From the NCBI GenBank assembly GCA_002256995.1, contig NCGX01000011.1:62001-126000 (forward strand): a stretch of 64,000 nucleotides of DNA, written 5' to 3'. Every line of letters begins with the position of its first letter. Positions within the stretch are counted from its first letter, which is position 1. Positions 27,970 through 36,358 of this stretch are shown here, piece by piece. The notes under the pieces are model-generated. The model did not search any database and was not told the origin of the DNA. It saw only the letters and a list, made by a program, of their open reading frames with translations. A program made the position numbers and the translations under genes. This DNA comes from Hydrogenophilales bacterium 16-64-40 (GTDB taxonomy: Bacteria; Pseudomonadota; Gammaproteobacteria; Burkholderiales; Thiobacillaceae).

Positions 27970-28851
27970 TCAGGCGACTTTTTTGTTGCGGCGAGCCAGA
28001 CCGAGGCCAACCAAGCCCAGGCCCAGGAGGGCGAGGGTGGCGGGTTCGGGAACCCGGTTGAATTCCACGCTGCCGTTCAGGGTATTGGAACGCGAAGCAG
28101 TGCCGTCTAAGAACGAGACCGTCGGGATGTCTTGCGGATCGACGTTGGTGTCGACGCGGGCAGCAATTTCGATACCGGGGATCGGTTGGCCTGCGAGCCA
28201 CAGGTCGTACCAGCTGGTGCCGTCGGCGAAGAAGAACATGCTTTGGGCTATCGGATCCGCCCCAGTGAAGTCGACCGCGGAGTTGAGCACGAAATTGCCA
28301 ATGGTGCCGCTGCTGGACAGTACTTCCAGGTTCATGACCAGCACCGAACTGGTGGGGTCACCGTTCGCGTCGAGCACATCGTAGTAGACCTGGATCAGGT
28401 TGTCGCCGTCCACCACGCCATCACCGTACAAGGCGCCAATGCCCTGGGAGCCAGGCGTCGAGTTGTCGACAATAGCCACCACGCCATTGATGCTGTAGTC
28501 GAAAGAAAGCTGCCAATTGATACCAAGCAATTCGGTATTGCCGGAGCCGGTCCAGCTGCTACCATCTGATTTCAGCAAATTGGTGATGTTTCCGCTCCCG
28601 GTGTCGATCACCGTATCCCTCAAAAGCGGATTCGGATTTACGTTAACAAAGGTATTAGCGTTGGCGCCATCGTAAGAACCATCCACATCCGTGTAGGTGG
28701 AAAGAGCTGACCAGTTGGCTTGGAGCTGGTAGGAGACGGCCGTTGTGTTGTCAACAGCGCCATCTGGAACAACTAGGTAGAACGGTTCGGCGTTGGCGGC
28801 CAGCGACAGAACGGCGGCTGCGACCAAAGTGGAAATTTGTGTCAGCTTCAT
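27970..28851 (-). CDS. PEP-CTERM sorting-domain protein
   Basis: A 293-residue exported protein. The signal peptide ends ANA (MKLTQISTLVAAAVLSLAANA). The body is Asn/Asp/Ser/Thr-rich, acidic and without recognised catalytic motifs. The C-terminus is a standard PEP-CTERM tag: VPEPATLALLGLGL, then a short helix and a basic RRNKK tail. Such proteins are processed by exosortase XrtA and anchored or released with exopolysaccharide. The AAGGAG ribosome site fixes the start at 28851. A sigma-54 type promoter lies 56 bp upstream. Confidence 0.93.
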   Translation of the reverse strand: MKLTQISTLVAAAVLSLAANAEPFYLVVPDGAVDNTTAVSYQLQANWSALSTYTDVDGSYDGANANTFVNVNPNPLLRDTVIDTGSGNITNLLKSDGSSWTGSGNTELLGINWQLSFDYSINGVVAIVDNSTPGSQGIGALYGDGVVDGDNLIQVYYDVLDANGDPTSSVLVMNLEVLSSSGTIGNFVLNSAVDFTGADPIAQSMFFFADGTSWYDLWLAGQPIPGIEIAARVDTNVDPQDIPTVSFLDGTASRSNTLNGSVEFNRVPEPATLALLGLGLVGLGLARRNKKVA

Positions 28852-28906
28852 TTCGGTACTCCTTGAGAGGTTAGGCGGTAGGGTTTGTTCAACCTGCCTT
28901 TCATAA

Positions 28907-28922
28907 AGCACGCACCATGCCA
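28907..28922 (-). promoter_or_regulatory. Sigma-54 (-24/-12) promoter of the PEP-CTERM gene
   Basis: On the minus strand TGGCATG, four bases, then GTGCT. GG and GC are spaced exactly as in the sigma-54 consensus, with 14 of 16 positions compatible. It sits 56 bp before the start codon. The neighbouring PrsR is a sigma-54 activator, so control by PrsR is likely. Confidence 0.75.
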
Positions 28923-28942
28923 GCGCAATAAAATTATATATA

Positions 28943-28955
28943 AAACAATTGGTTG
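28943..28955 (-). promoter_or_regulatory. IHF-like site upstream of the sigma-54 promoter
   Basis: AAACAATTGGTTG, one mismatch from the IHF consensus WATCAANNNNTTR, as read on the plus strand. It is 21 bp upstream of the -24 element inside an AT-rich patch, where IHF bending sites are usually placed. Confidence 0.4.
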
Positions 28956-29014
28956 TCTGTTTATCTTGAGTCGAACAAGGGGGCGAGTGTAAAGAATCCC
29001 GACACACGATTGGG

Positions 29015-29043
29015 GCGAATGCCCGGCTCAGCCAGGCATTCGC
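29015..29043. terminator. Hairpin after the first PrsT gene
   Basis: Stem GCGAATGCC with GGCATTCGC around an 11-nt loop, about 85 bp beyond the PrsT stop in the minus direction. No T-run follows, so it may be a stabilising hairpin rather than an efficient terminator. The rest of 28956-29127 shows nothing else. Confidence 0.5.
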
Positions 29044-29127
29044 GGGGCAAGTGCGTGGAAGGGCACGGTTTGCCTTGCATTTGGCGGGGCAGACGTGCGT
29101 CGGATTTTTGTACAGACTGGCATCGGC

Positions 29128-31908
29128 TCACAGGCGATCGAGCAGGGTCTTGGCGGCCTGCGCCTCGGAAAACGCCGGGGTGTCGGCCAGCAGTTTCTGC
29201 AATTCCGCGCGGGCACGGGTCTTATCTCCGCTGCGGGCAAGCGCGACGGCGTAGTGATAGCGGATCGCGCTCGATTCGGGCGCAGCGGCAGCGGCGCGCC
29301 GCAGCAGGTCGAGGCCGCGCGCAGTCTTGTTGCTTTCCACCAGAATCCAGCCCAGGGTGTCCTGGACGTTGGGATTGGTTGGGGCGAGATTGAGCGCCTG
29401 TTCCGCCGTGGCTAGGGCTCGCGCGTCCTTTTCACGCTGGTACAGCGTCGCTAGGTTGTTGAGCACCAGCACATTCGGCGCGGTTTTGCGCTGGATTTCC
29501 TGATAGTGGGTGATGGCTACGCGGTTGTCTCCCGTTGCCATGGCGAAGTCGGCGGCGGCGGCGCGAACCGCGTTGTCTCCAGGATGCTGCTTCAGCCAGT
29601 TGGCCAAGCGCTGGGCAGATGCTTGGCCAGCGCCTGCCTGCATCTGTGAGCGGTGGAGCTTGATCAGCACGCTGGATCCGGCGCCACGCTTCAGGGCCTG
29701 CTCATAGGCGGCGCTGGCGGCAGGGTGGCGTTTTTGGGCAGCCAGAATGTCTGCTTCGAGTTCATGCCCGAGCGAAGACTGCGGGCGTTCGGCCTGAATC
29801 AGGCGCGCAATCTGCAAGGCGGCCTCGGGCTTGTTCTGGCTGACTTCGAGCCGCAGCAAGGCAATGCGGGTTTCCAGATGGGCGGGGTCGATTTGCAGGG
29901 ATTTCTGTAGGGCGGTGCGTGCTGCCGTGGGCTTTTTGTCGGCAATCAGGGCGCGCGCAAGGCCGAGGTGGCTGTCAATGTTGCGGGCGTCTTTCTGCGC
30001 AGCCTTGCTGTAGGTGGTGATGGCACTATTGATGTCGCCGGCGGCGAACTGGGTCGAGCCCAGCAGGTTGAGCGCCTGAATATCATCCGGGCGTGCGCTT
30101 GCCATCCCGCTGGCGATCGCAAGCGCCTTGCGCGGCTCGTTCTTGATCAAGTAGTAGCGCACCAGCGTGCGGTTGGGGTCGATAGCCTCTGGGTGCGTTT
30201 TTATCGCTTTTTCCAGCCAGCTGACGTAATCGGTTTCCTGCTTGGTGAGCGCCGCGATCTCAGCCAGCGCCATCAAGGCGCGCAGATTGTTCTTGTCGGC
30301 TGCCAGCAGTTGGGTGAAGCGGCTGCGGGCCGCATCCGGCTTGTTGTCGCGCATGTCGAGTTGCGCAAGGCTGGCTCTGGCGGGGAAAAAGGCCGCATCA
30401 ATGGCCAGTGCGCGTTCGAAGCTCGCGCGCGCTCGCGCCGGATCACCCTGCGCGAGGAGCGCGCGACCACGCAAATCATGGGGCAGCGGGCTGCGCGGCA
30501 GCTGCTTTTCCAGTTGGTCGCTGATGGCAAGTGCCTGGCTGTATTGCTTGTTCTTGATATAGGTCAACGCCAGCAGAACGTCGGTCCGGTGGCTGCCGGA
30601 ATCGAGCGACTGGGCGGTTTTCAGTTCACCAATGGCTGCGCTGATGTCACCGGCAGACAGGCGATTGAGTCCCAGTTGGGTATGAAATGCTGCGCTGCCA
30701 GGCTGGAGGAGCACGGCCTGTTGAAGCAATTGGGTAGCCTGGCGAGGGTCCTGCTGAGAGAGATGAGCCTGGCTGGCGAGTGCCATCGCCGTCGCGTCTT
30801 CCCCGTTGGGGGGCAGCAGCGGCGCCAGGGTGGCCAGCGCCTTGTCAGGCTGGTTTTGCTTGATTTGCGTTGCGGCCAGCACCCTGCGCGCGTAGGTATG
30901 GCCGGGGAAGTGCACGAGGTAGCGATTCAGGTAGGTTTCGGCCTGCTGCAAGTCGTCGAGCGCGTAGGCCGTGGAACCCGTGAGCAGGATGCTGGGTAAG
31001 TGCTCGGGGGCCGTTTTGAAAATATCCTGCAGAAAATCACGCGCTTCGGGATATTTTTTCTGCTGAAACTTCTGGAATGCCTGTAGGTATTTTGCGGCAA
31101 TCGAGTTCGGCGCAATTTTTTTGACTGCGTCGATGGAGGTTTGGGCTTTTGTCATATCGCCCTGTGTCATTTGAAGCGTTGCCAAACTCTGGAGCGCGGC
31201 AATATTGGACGGCGCTAGTTTCACCGCCTGCTGGTAGGCGGCCAGCGCGCTGGGTGTGTTTTGATTGAGTTGTTCAAGGTCGCCGATAAAGACCCAGGTT
31301 TCCGACTGCCGTTCGTTCAGCTTGAGTGCGTTGTCAAGCAAAACCCTGGCATCAGCCATCTTGTGTTCGGCAATGGCGCACTGCGCCAAGCCCCAATAGG
31401 CCTGAAGGTTGCCGGCGAAGACAGCGTGGGAGGCCTGAAACAGATTGCAGGCTTCCTGCAGTTTTCCCAACTTGAACAGGGCGCTGGCGCGCAGGGCCAT
31501 GATGCGGCCGCGATTGGCCGGGGATAGGGTGTCGACGGGCTGAAGTTCATCCAGCAGGCGTTTGTATTGCCCCATCAACAGCCAGGCCTCGCCCAGCAAG
31601 GGGGCGAGGGAATCCCGGCTGACGCCGAGTTTCTCGGCGCGGCTGAGTTCCTTCTCGGCTTCTTCGCCAAATCCGGCCTTGAGGTAAACCTGGCCCAGCA
31701 ACAGCCGGGCCTGCGGGCTGTCTGGATTTTTCTGGATAGCGTTCTTGAGCTCGATGATGCTGCCCTTGAGGTTGCCTTTGTCCTCGAAGTCCTTGGCGCG
31801 CTGGATGTGTTCCTGTTCGGTGTATTTGGCGGTGGCGTCACAGCCGCCAAGCGGGGCGGACAGGGCCAATACCAGGAGCGTGATCAGCTGGGCGTTGCGT
31901 CGATTCAT
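29128..31908 (-). CDS. prsT: PrsT-type TPR lipoprotein of the XrtA/PEP-CTERM system (copy 1)
   Basis: About 926 residues. The signal peptide ends in a lipobox with Cys23 (APLGGC), so it is a lipoprotein. The rest is a solenoid of about 20 tetratricopeptide repeats, such as KGSIIELKNAIQKNPDSPQA and AAIGELKTAQSLDSGSHRT. PrsT proteins are found in exosortase-A exopolysaccharide loci with PrsK and PrsR, probably as periplasmic or outer-membrane scaffolds for polymer export. The start at 31908 is chosen for the signal peptide. A paralogue of similar length lies just upstream in transcription order. Confidence 0.9.
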   Translation of the reverse strand: MNRRNAQLITLLVLALSAPLGGCDATAKYTEQEHIQRAKDFEDKGNLKGSIIELKNAIQKNPDSPQARLLLGQVYLKAGFGEEAEKELSRAEKLGVSRDSLAPLLGEAWLLMGQYKRLLDELQPVDTLSPANRGRIMALRASALFKLGKLQEACNLFQASHAVFAGNLQAYWGLAQCAIAEHKMADARVLLDNALKLNERQSETWVFIGDLEQLNQNTPSALAAYQQAVKLAPSNIAALQSLATLQMTQGDMTKAQTSIDAVKKIAPNSIAAKYLQAFQKFQQKKYPEARDFLQDIFKTAPEHLPSILLTGSTAYALDDLQQAETYLNRYLVHFPGHTYARRVLAATQIKQNQPDKALATLAPLLPPNGEDATAMALASQAHLSQQDPRQATQLLQQAVLLQPGSAAFHTQLGLNRLSAGDISAAIGELKTAQSLDSGSHRTDVLLALTYIKNKQYSQALAISDQLEKQLPRSPLPHDLRGRALLAQGDPARARASFERALAIDAAFFPARASLAQLDMRDNKPDAARSRFTQLLAADKNNLRALMALAEIAALTKQETDYVSWLEKAIKTHPEAIDPNRTLVRYYLIKNEPRKALAIASGMASARPDDIQALNLLGSTQFAAGDINSAITTYSKAAQKDARNIDSHLGLARALIADKKPTAARTALQKSLQIDPAHLETRIALLRLEVSQNKPEAALQIARLIQAERPQSSLGHELEADILAAQKRHPAASAAYEQALKRGAGSSVLIKLHRSQMQAGAGQASAQRLANWLKQHPGDNAVRAAAADFAMATGDNRVAITHYQEIQRKTAPNVLVLNNLATLYQREKDARALATAEQALNLAPTNPNVQDTLGWILVESNKTARGLDLLRRAAAAAPESSAIRYHYAVALARSGDKTRARAELQKLLADTPAFSEAQAAKTLLDRL

Positions 31909-32031
31909 CAAGGTCTGAACTCCATTCAATCAATGCTTAAAAACAACTCTTACATCGTAATTTATGGGTGTGGGCCGGTGGCAGGGGTCGCGCTTGCTCA
32001 GATTTCGCGCGACCGCAAGCTCCACGGCATC

Positions 32032-32047
32032 GGCCCGGGGGCGGGCC
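32032..32047. repeat. REP-like palindrome between the two PrsT genes
   Basis: GGCCCG, four central bases, CGGGCC inside the 262-bp non-coding gap 31909-32170. The surrounding minus-strand text (GTAGGAGGCCCG and GCGGTCGCGCGAAATC) resembles REP elements that begin with GTAGGAG. No open reading frame in the gap looks real. Confidence 0.5.
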
Positions 32048-32170
32048 TCCTACAACGGGACACCCCGGGAGCCGCTACCTACGGCGGCGTGTGCTGGATG
32101 CCGAAGGAGGGGGCCTCATCAGAGGAAGCAAGCATGACTTCAACAGCCAACAGTGACAAGGCCTAATAAA

Positions 32171-34954
32171 TCAGCGCGCCTTGTTCTGCAGCTGGCTGAG
32201 CAGGGCGCGCGCTTCCGGTTCCTGCTGAAAGCGTGCGCCGCTGGCCAGGAGGCGCTCCAGTTCGCCTCGGGCACGGGTGTGATCCCCCGTTTTGGCCAGC
32301 ACAACTGCCAGGTGATACTGGATTTCCGCATTGTCGGGTGCTTTGGAAAGCGCCTTCTGCAGGTGAGGCAGGCCCTTGGGCGCTTGCCCTTGATCGGCCA
32401 GGATCCAGCCATAGGTGTCCATGATCACGGGATTTTCGGGCTGCAGTTTCAGCGCCTGCCCAGCAAACGACACTGCGCGCTTGTCGCCTGATTCATTGAG
32501 GGCCCAGGCGAGATTGTTGAGCACGACGATATTGCCGGGCTTGCTTTTGTTCAGCAGCAGGTAATGTTCGATCGCCGCGGCGTACTGCTTGCGCTTGAGC
32601 AGGCTTTCGGCCAGCAGGGCGCGCGTGCCCGTGTCTTGCGGGTGGTCGACCAGCCAGGCGGCGAGGCGTTTTTCGCCTTCTTCGGTGCGCTCGCTGGCAT
32701 TGAAGACCTGCAACTGGCGGACGAGCAGCATGCCGGTGGGTTCAAGCGTGTGCGCGCGCTCGAAGGCGGCAAGCGCAGCAGGGTAGTCCTTGCGTGCGAA
32801 GGCGGTGTCGCCTTCTAGGATGAAACCCGCTGCTTTGTCGGGCTTTTGCTGCTGCACCTGTTTGGCGAGTTTTTGCGCATCGTCGAAACGTCCGCTCTGG
32901 ATCTCGACGCCGCCGAGCATCATTTGCGCGTCGAGCCAGTCGGACTGGATGCGCAGGGCATCCAGCAGGGCCTTGCGTGCGCCGGGCAGGTCTTTGGCTG
33001 CGACCTGCGCGCTGGCGAGCTTGACCAGCGGCGCCGCCTGGCCGGGCTGGCGTTCGACCATCTTGCGGTAGCTGCCCAGCGCGTTGGTGGTGTCCCCCAG
33101 CGCCAGCTGGGTGGTGCCGAGGAGGTCGAGCGCTGCCGGATTGTCGGGATTGGCGTTGGCCGCTTCGCGTGCGGTGGCGAGCGCCTTGTTCTTGTCGCCC
33201 TTGGCGAGCTGGTAGCGCGCCAGCGCCACTCGCGGCTGCAGCGCCTGCGGGTGGGCGGCGGCGGCCTTTTCCTGCCAGCTGACATAGGCTTTTTCGTCCT
33301 TGTCGCGCAGGGCGAGGTCGGCCAGCGCCAGCATGGCGTTGAGGTGTTTGGGGTCGGCCTTGAGGATGGCCTCGAAACGCTGGCGCGCGGCAGCGGGCTG
33401 CTTGTCCTTGAGGTCGATTTGCGCGAGGTTGGCCGCGGCGGGAAAGAACGCAGGGTCGAGCTTGAGCGCCTGGCTGAAGCTGTCGCGCGCGCGGACGGCA
33501 TCCTGTTTGCCGAGGTAGGCCGCGCCCCGGTAGTTCCAGATGAGCGGGTCGGCGCCCTGTTTCTTTTCCAGCGTGGCGATGCTGGCCAGCGCGGCGTCGA
33601 ACTGCTGCTGTCTCAGCTGGTTGAGAATGATGGAGGTGTCGGCGCGGCGGCTGCTGCCTTCCATGTCGGCGGCGGCCTGGAGGTCGGCCATGGCACGGCT
33701 GTCGCCCTGGGCGAGCCGGGAAATGCCGAGCTCGGTGCGGATGGCGGCGTTGTCGGGGCTGTGCTGGGCAGCCTGTTCGAAATACGTCGAGGCCTGGGCG
33801 AAGTCCTTTTTGGCCAGCGCAATTTCACCGGCGACGACCAGTACGCCGGGGTCCCGGGTGGCCGCTTTGAGCGCCGGGGCGAGCGTTTTTGCCGCATCGT
33901 CGGGACGCCCCAGGCGCAGTTGCGTGGCGGCCAGCAGGCGCAGCGCGTACAGGTTGTTCGGCGTGGCCTTGGCCACTTTGTTGAGGTGCGCCTCGGCGGT
34001 CTGCAGGTTGCCGAGTGCGTATTCGATCGAGCCGCCCAGCAGCAGTGCGGGCAGGTAATTCGGCGCGCTCTTCAGCACGGTCGCCAGACGGTCGCGCGCA
34101 CGTTCGGTTTTCTTTTCGCGAAAGTCGATCAGCGCCTGGGTGTAGTGCGCCTGCAGGTTGTTGGGGCTGGCTTTCAGGGCGGCGTCGACTTCGCGACGCG
34201 CGTCGCCAAGCTTGCCGTCGGCGAGGGCGATGCCCGCCAGTGCCAGCCGGGCATTGGCATGCCGAGGATCGACCTTGAGCACTTCGTGATACACCGCGGC
34301 GGCGTCGACCGGTTTGCCGGTCGCGCGCAGCAGGTCGGCCTTCAGCAACAGGCTGTCGCGGTGCCGGGGGTCGATGCGCAAGGCCTGATCAAGCGTCTGC
34401 ATGGCCTTGTCGGCATCGCCGTCGGCCAGGGCGAGCTGCGCCAGCGCCAGATGAACCTCGGCATTGCCGGGGGCCACCTGCTGCGCTTGCTGCAGCGTTT
34501 TGCGCGCATCCTCCTTGCGCCCCAGCCCGAGTTGGGCGGTGGCGCGCAGGGCCTGCAGGGTGGCGGTGCCAGGGTCGCTGGCGGCCGGAGCGGGCAGTTC
34601 GTCCAGCACGCGCTCGAAATCGCGCTGGCCCAGCAGGGCGCGGGCGATCATCGGGTTGACGGTGTTTTCTTCATAGCCCGCCTCGCGGGCGCGGCGGAAT
34701 TCCTTCTCGGCGCCGGCCAGGTCGCTTTGCTCGAGATAGAGCTTGCCCAGTTCGTAGCGCGCCTCGGGGTTTTTATCGTCTTCCGCCACGGCGTTTTTCA
34801 GCTGGATGATGGCCGCCTTGTAGTCTCCCGCCGCGGCCATTGCCCGGGCTTCGGTCACCAGGGTGGCGCTGTCTTGTCCGCCGCAGGCGGTCAGCAGGCC
34901 GGCACCAAGAATCAGGACCGGCAGCAGCCGGGACACGGGGACGAAAATGGGCAT
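32171..34954 (-). CDS. prsT: PrsT-type TPR lipoprotein of the XrtA/PEP-CTERM system (copy 2)
   Basis: About 927 residues. Signal peptide with lipobox Cys24 (LLTACGG), then about 20 TPR units, for example DYKAAIIQLKNAVAEDDKNP and PARQRFEAILKADPKHLNAM. It aligns over its length with copy 1, but the two are clearly diverged. The start at 34954 has GGAG 6 nt upstream; an in-frame TTG at 34966 is less likely. It follows prsR after a gap of 51 bp, so prsK-prsR-prsT(2)-prsT(1) is probably one string. Confidence 0.9.
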   Translation of the reverse strand: MPIFVPVSRLLPVLILGAGLLTACGGQDSATLVTEARAMAAAGDYKAAIIQLKNAVAEDDKNPEARYELGKLYLEQSDLAGAEKEFRRAREAGYEENTVNPMIARALLGQRDFERVLDELPAPAASDPGTATLQALRATAQLGLGRKEDARKTLQQAQQVAPGNAEVHLALAQLALADGDADKAMQTLDQALRIDPRHRDSLLLKADLLRATGKPVDAAAVYHEVLKVDPRHANARLALAGIALADGKLGDARREVDAALKASPNNLQAHYTQALIDFREKKTERARDRLATVLKSAPNYLPALLLGGSIEYALGNLQTAEAHLNKVAKATPNNLYALRLLAATQLRLGRPDDAAKTLAPALKAATRDPGVLVVAGEIALAKKDFAQASTYFEQAAQHSPDNAAIRTELGISRLAQGDSRAMADLQAAADMEGSSRRADTSIILNQLRQQQFDAALASIATLEKKQGADPLIWNYRGAAYLGKQDAVRARDSFSQALKLDPAFFPAAANLAQIDLKDKQPAAARQRFEAILKADPKHLNAMLALADLALRDKDEKAYVSWQEKAAAAHPQALQPRVALARYQLAKGDKNKALATAREAANANPDNPAALDLLGTTQLALGDTTNALGSYRKMVERQPGQAAPLVKLASAQVAAKDLPGARKALLDALRIQSDWLDAQMMLGGVEIQSGRFDDAQKLAKQVQQQKPDKAAGFILEGDTAFARKDYPAALAAFERAHTLEPTGMLLVRQLQVFNASERTEEGEKRLAAWLVDHPQDTGTRALLAESLLKRKQYAAAIEHYLLLNKSKPGNIVVLNNLAWALNESGDKRAVSFAGQALKLQPENPVIMDTYGWILADQGQAPKGLPHLQKALSKAPDNAEIQYHLAVVLAKTGDHTRARGELERLLASGARFQQEPEARALLSQLQNKAR

Positions 34955-35005
34955 AAAGATCTCCAATACGATTGCTATCGAGTGTAGGAAAATTGCGCAG
35001 GGTGT

Positions 35006-36358
35006 TTATTTCATGCCGATTTTTGCCATCAGGTCATACAGCGTGGGGCGGGTGATGCCGAGCAGTTCGGCCGCCTGGGCGATGTTGCCTTCGCTGTGGG
35101 CGAGCGCGCGGCTGACCGCCAGACGTTCGGCATGTTCGCGCGCCTGCCGCAGGTTGAACGGCTGCGCCTCGGCGGGACCGGGATCGAATCCGAGATCGGC
35201 GGCGGTGATCTGAGTGCCGTCGGCCATGATGGTGGCGCGTTTGACCAGGTTTTCCATTTCACGCACGTTACCGGGCCAGGCGTAGGTTTCGAGCGCGCCC
35301 AGCGCATCGGCGGTGAAGCCCCGCAGGGGGCGCCCCATTTCGCGTGCATAGCGTTCCAGGAAGGCCTGCGCCAGCAGAATGGCATCGCCGGGGCGTTCGC
35401 GCAGCGGCGGAATTTTCACCGTGATTTCGGACAGCCGGTAGTACAGGTCTTCGCGGAAGCTGCCTTCGCGAATCATGCCGGCGAGGTCGCGGTGGGTGGC
35501 GCAGACGACGCGCACGTCGACCGGAATTTCGCCGCGTCCGCCCAGGCGCTCGATCACGCGCTCCTGCAGGAAACGCAGCAGCTTGGCCTGCAGCGGCATC
35601 GGCAGGTCGCCGATTTCATCGAGGAACAGGGTGCCCTCGTTGGCGTATTCGATGCGGCCGATGGTCTGCTTGGCCGCGCCGGTGAATGCGCCTTTTTCGT
35701 AGCCGAACAGTTCGGACTCCAGCAGGGTGTCGGGGATCGCTGCGCAGTTGATGGCGACAAAGCGCTTGCCGGCGCGTGGTGACAGTTCATGCACGCCGCG
35801 CGCCAGCACTTCCTTGCCGGTGCCGGATTCGCCCAGCAGCAACACCGTAACGTTGGCCGGGGCCACTTTTTCCACGGTGTGGCACACCTTCAGCATGGGT
35901 TCGCTGCTGGTGATCAGCCCCTCCAGGGCAGAGCCGTGCTGCCTGGCGGCGAGCAGGCGGTTTTCGATTTCCAGCGCGTGGACATGCAGCGCGCGGGCGA
36001 TCATCAGCGCCAGCACGTCGGGGTCGAAGGGTTTCTGGAAGAAGTCGTAGGCGCCGAGCTGGATGGCTTTCACCGCATTGCCGCGGTCGAGGTTGCCGGT
36101 GACGACAATGACCTTGGTGGCCGGCGCGAGCGACAGGATTTGCTGCAGCGTGGCCAGGCCTTCGGTGGCGCCGTCGGCATCGGGCGGCAGGCCGAGGTCG
36201 AGCAGCACCACGGCGGGTTCGTGGCGGCGCAGCTGGGCAATGGCGCTGTCGCGGTCGGCGGCGATCGCCAGTTCGTAATCGGCGAGGCTCCATTTGAGCT
36301 GCTTTTGCAGCCCGGGGTCGTCTTCCACCAGCAGAATCTTGTGCTTGGCGTCGCTCAT
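35006..36358 (-). CDS. prsR: Sigma-54-dependent response regulator PrsR
   Basis: A 450-residue NtrC-family activator with three parts. The receiver (about 7-125) has the phospho-acceptor Asp54 in VLLDLGLP. The AAA+ domain has GESGTGKE at 176-183 and GAFTGA at 223-228 for sigma-54 contact. The C-terminal Fis-type helix-turn-helix ends GITRPTLYDLMAKIGMK. It matches the PEP-CTERM-box response regulator group. Its ATG overlaps the prsK stop (ATGA). The likely target in the window is the sigma-54 promoter at 28907. Confidence 0.94.
   Translation of the reverse strand: MSDAKHKILLVEDDPGLQKQLKWSLADYELAIAADRDSAIAQLRRHEPAVVLLDLGLPPDADGATEGLATLQQILSLAPATKVIVVTGNLDRGNAVKAIQLGAYDFFQKPFDPDVLALMIARALHVHALEIENRLLAARQHGSALEGLITSSEPMLKVCHTVEKVAPANVTVLLLGESGTGKEVLARGVHELSPRAGKRFVAINCAAIPDTLLESELFGYEKGAFTGAAKQTIGRIEYANEGTLFLDEIGDLPMPLQAKLLRFLQERVIERLGGRGEIPVDVRVVCATHRDLAGMIREGSFREDLYYRLSEITVKIPPLRERPGDAILLAQAFLERYAREMGRPLRGFTADALGALETYAWPGNVREMENLVKRATIMADGTQITAADLGFDPGPAEAQPFNLRQAREHAERLAVSRALAHSEGNIAQAAELLGITRPTLYDLMAKIGMK

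Noticed and set aside
31909-32170. Small gene between the two PrsT genes
   Set aside because: Short open frames exist in several phases, but none has a ribosome site or family similarity; the region looks REP-like.
32846-34987. 713-codon plus-strand open frame
   Set aside because: Antisense of the second PrsT gene; periodic pattern reflects the TPR repeats.
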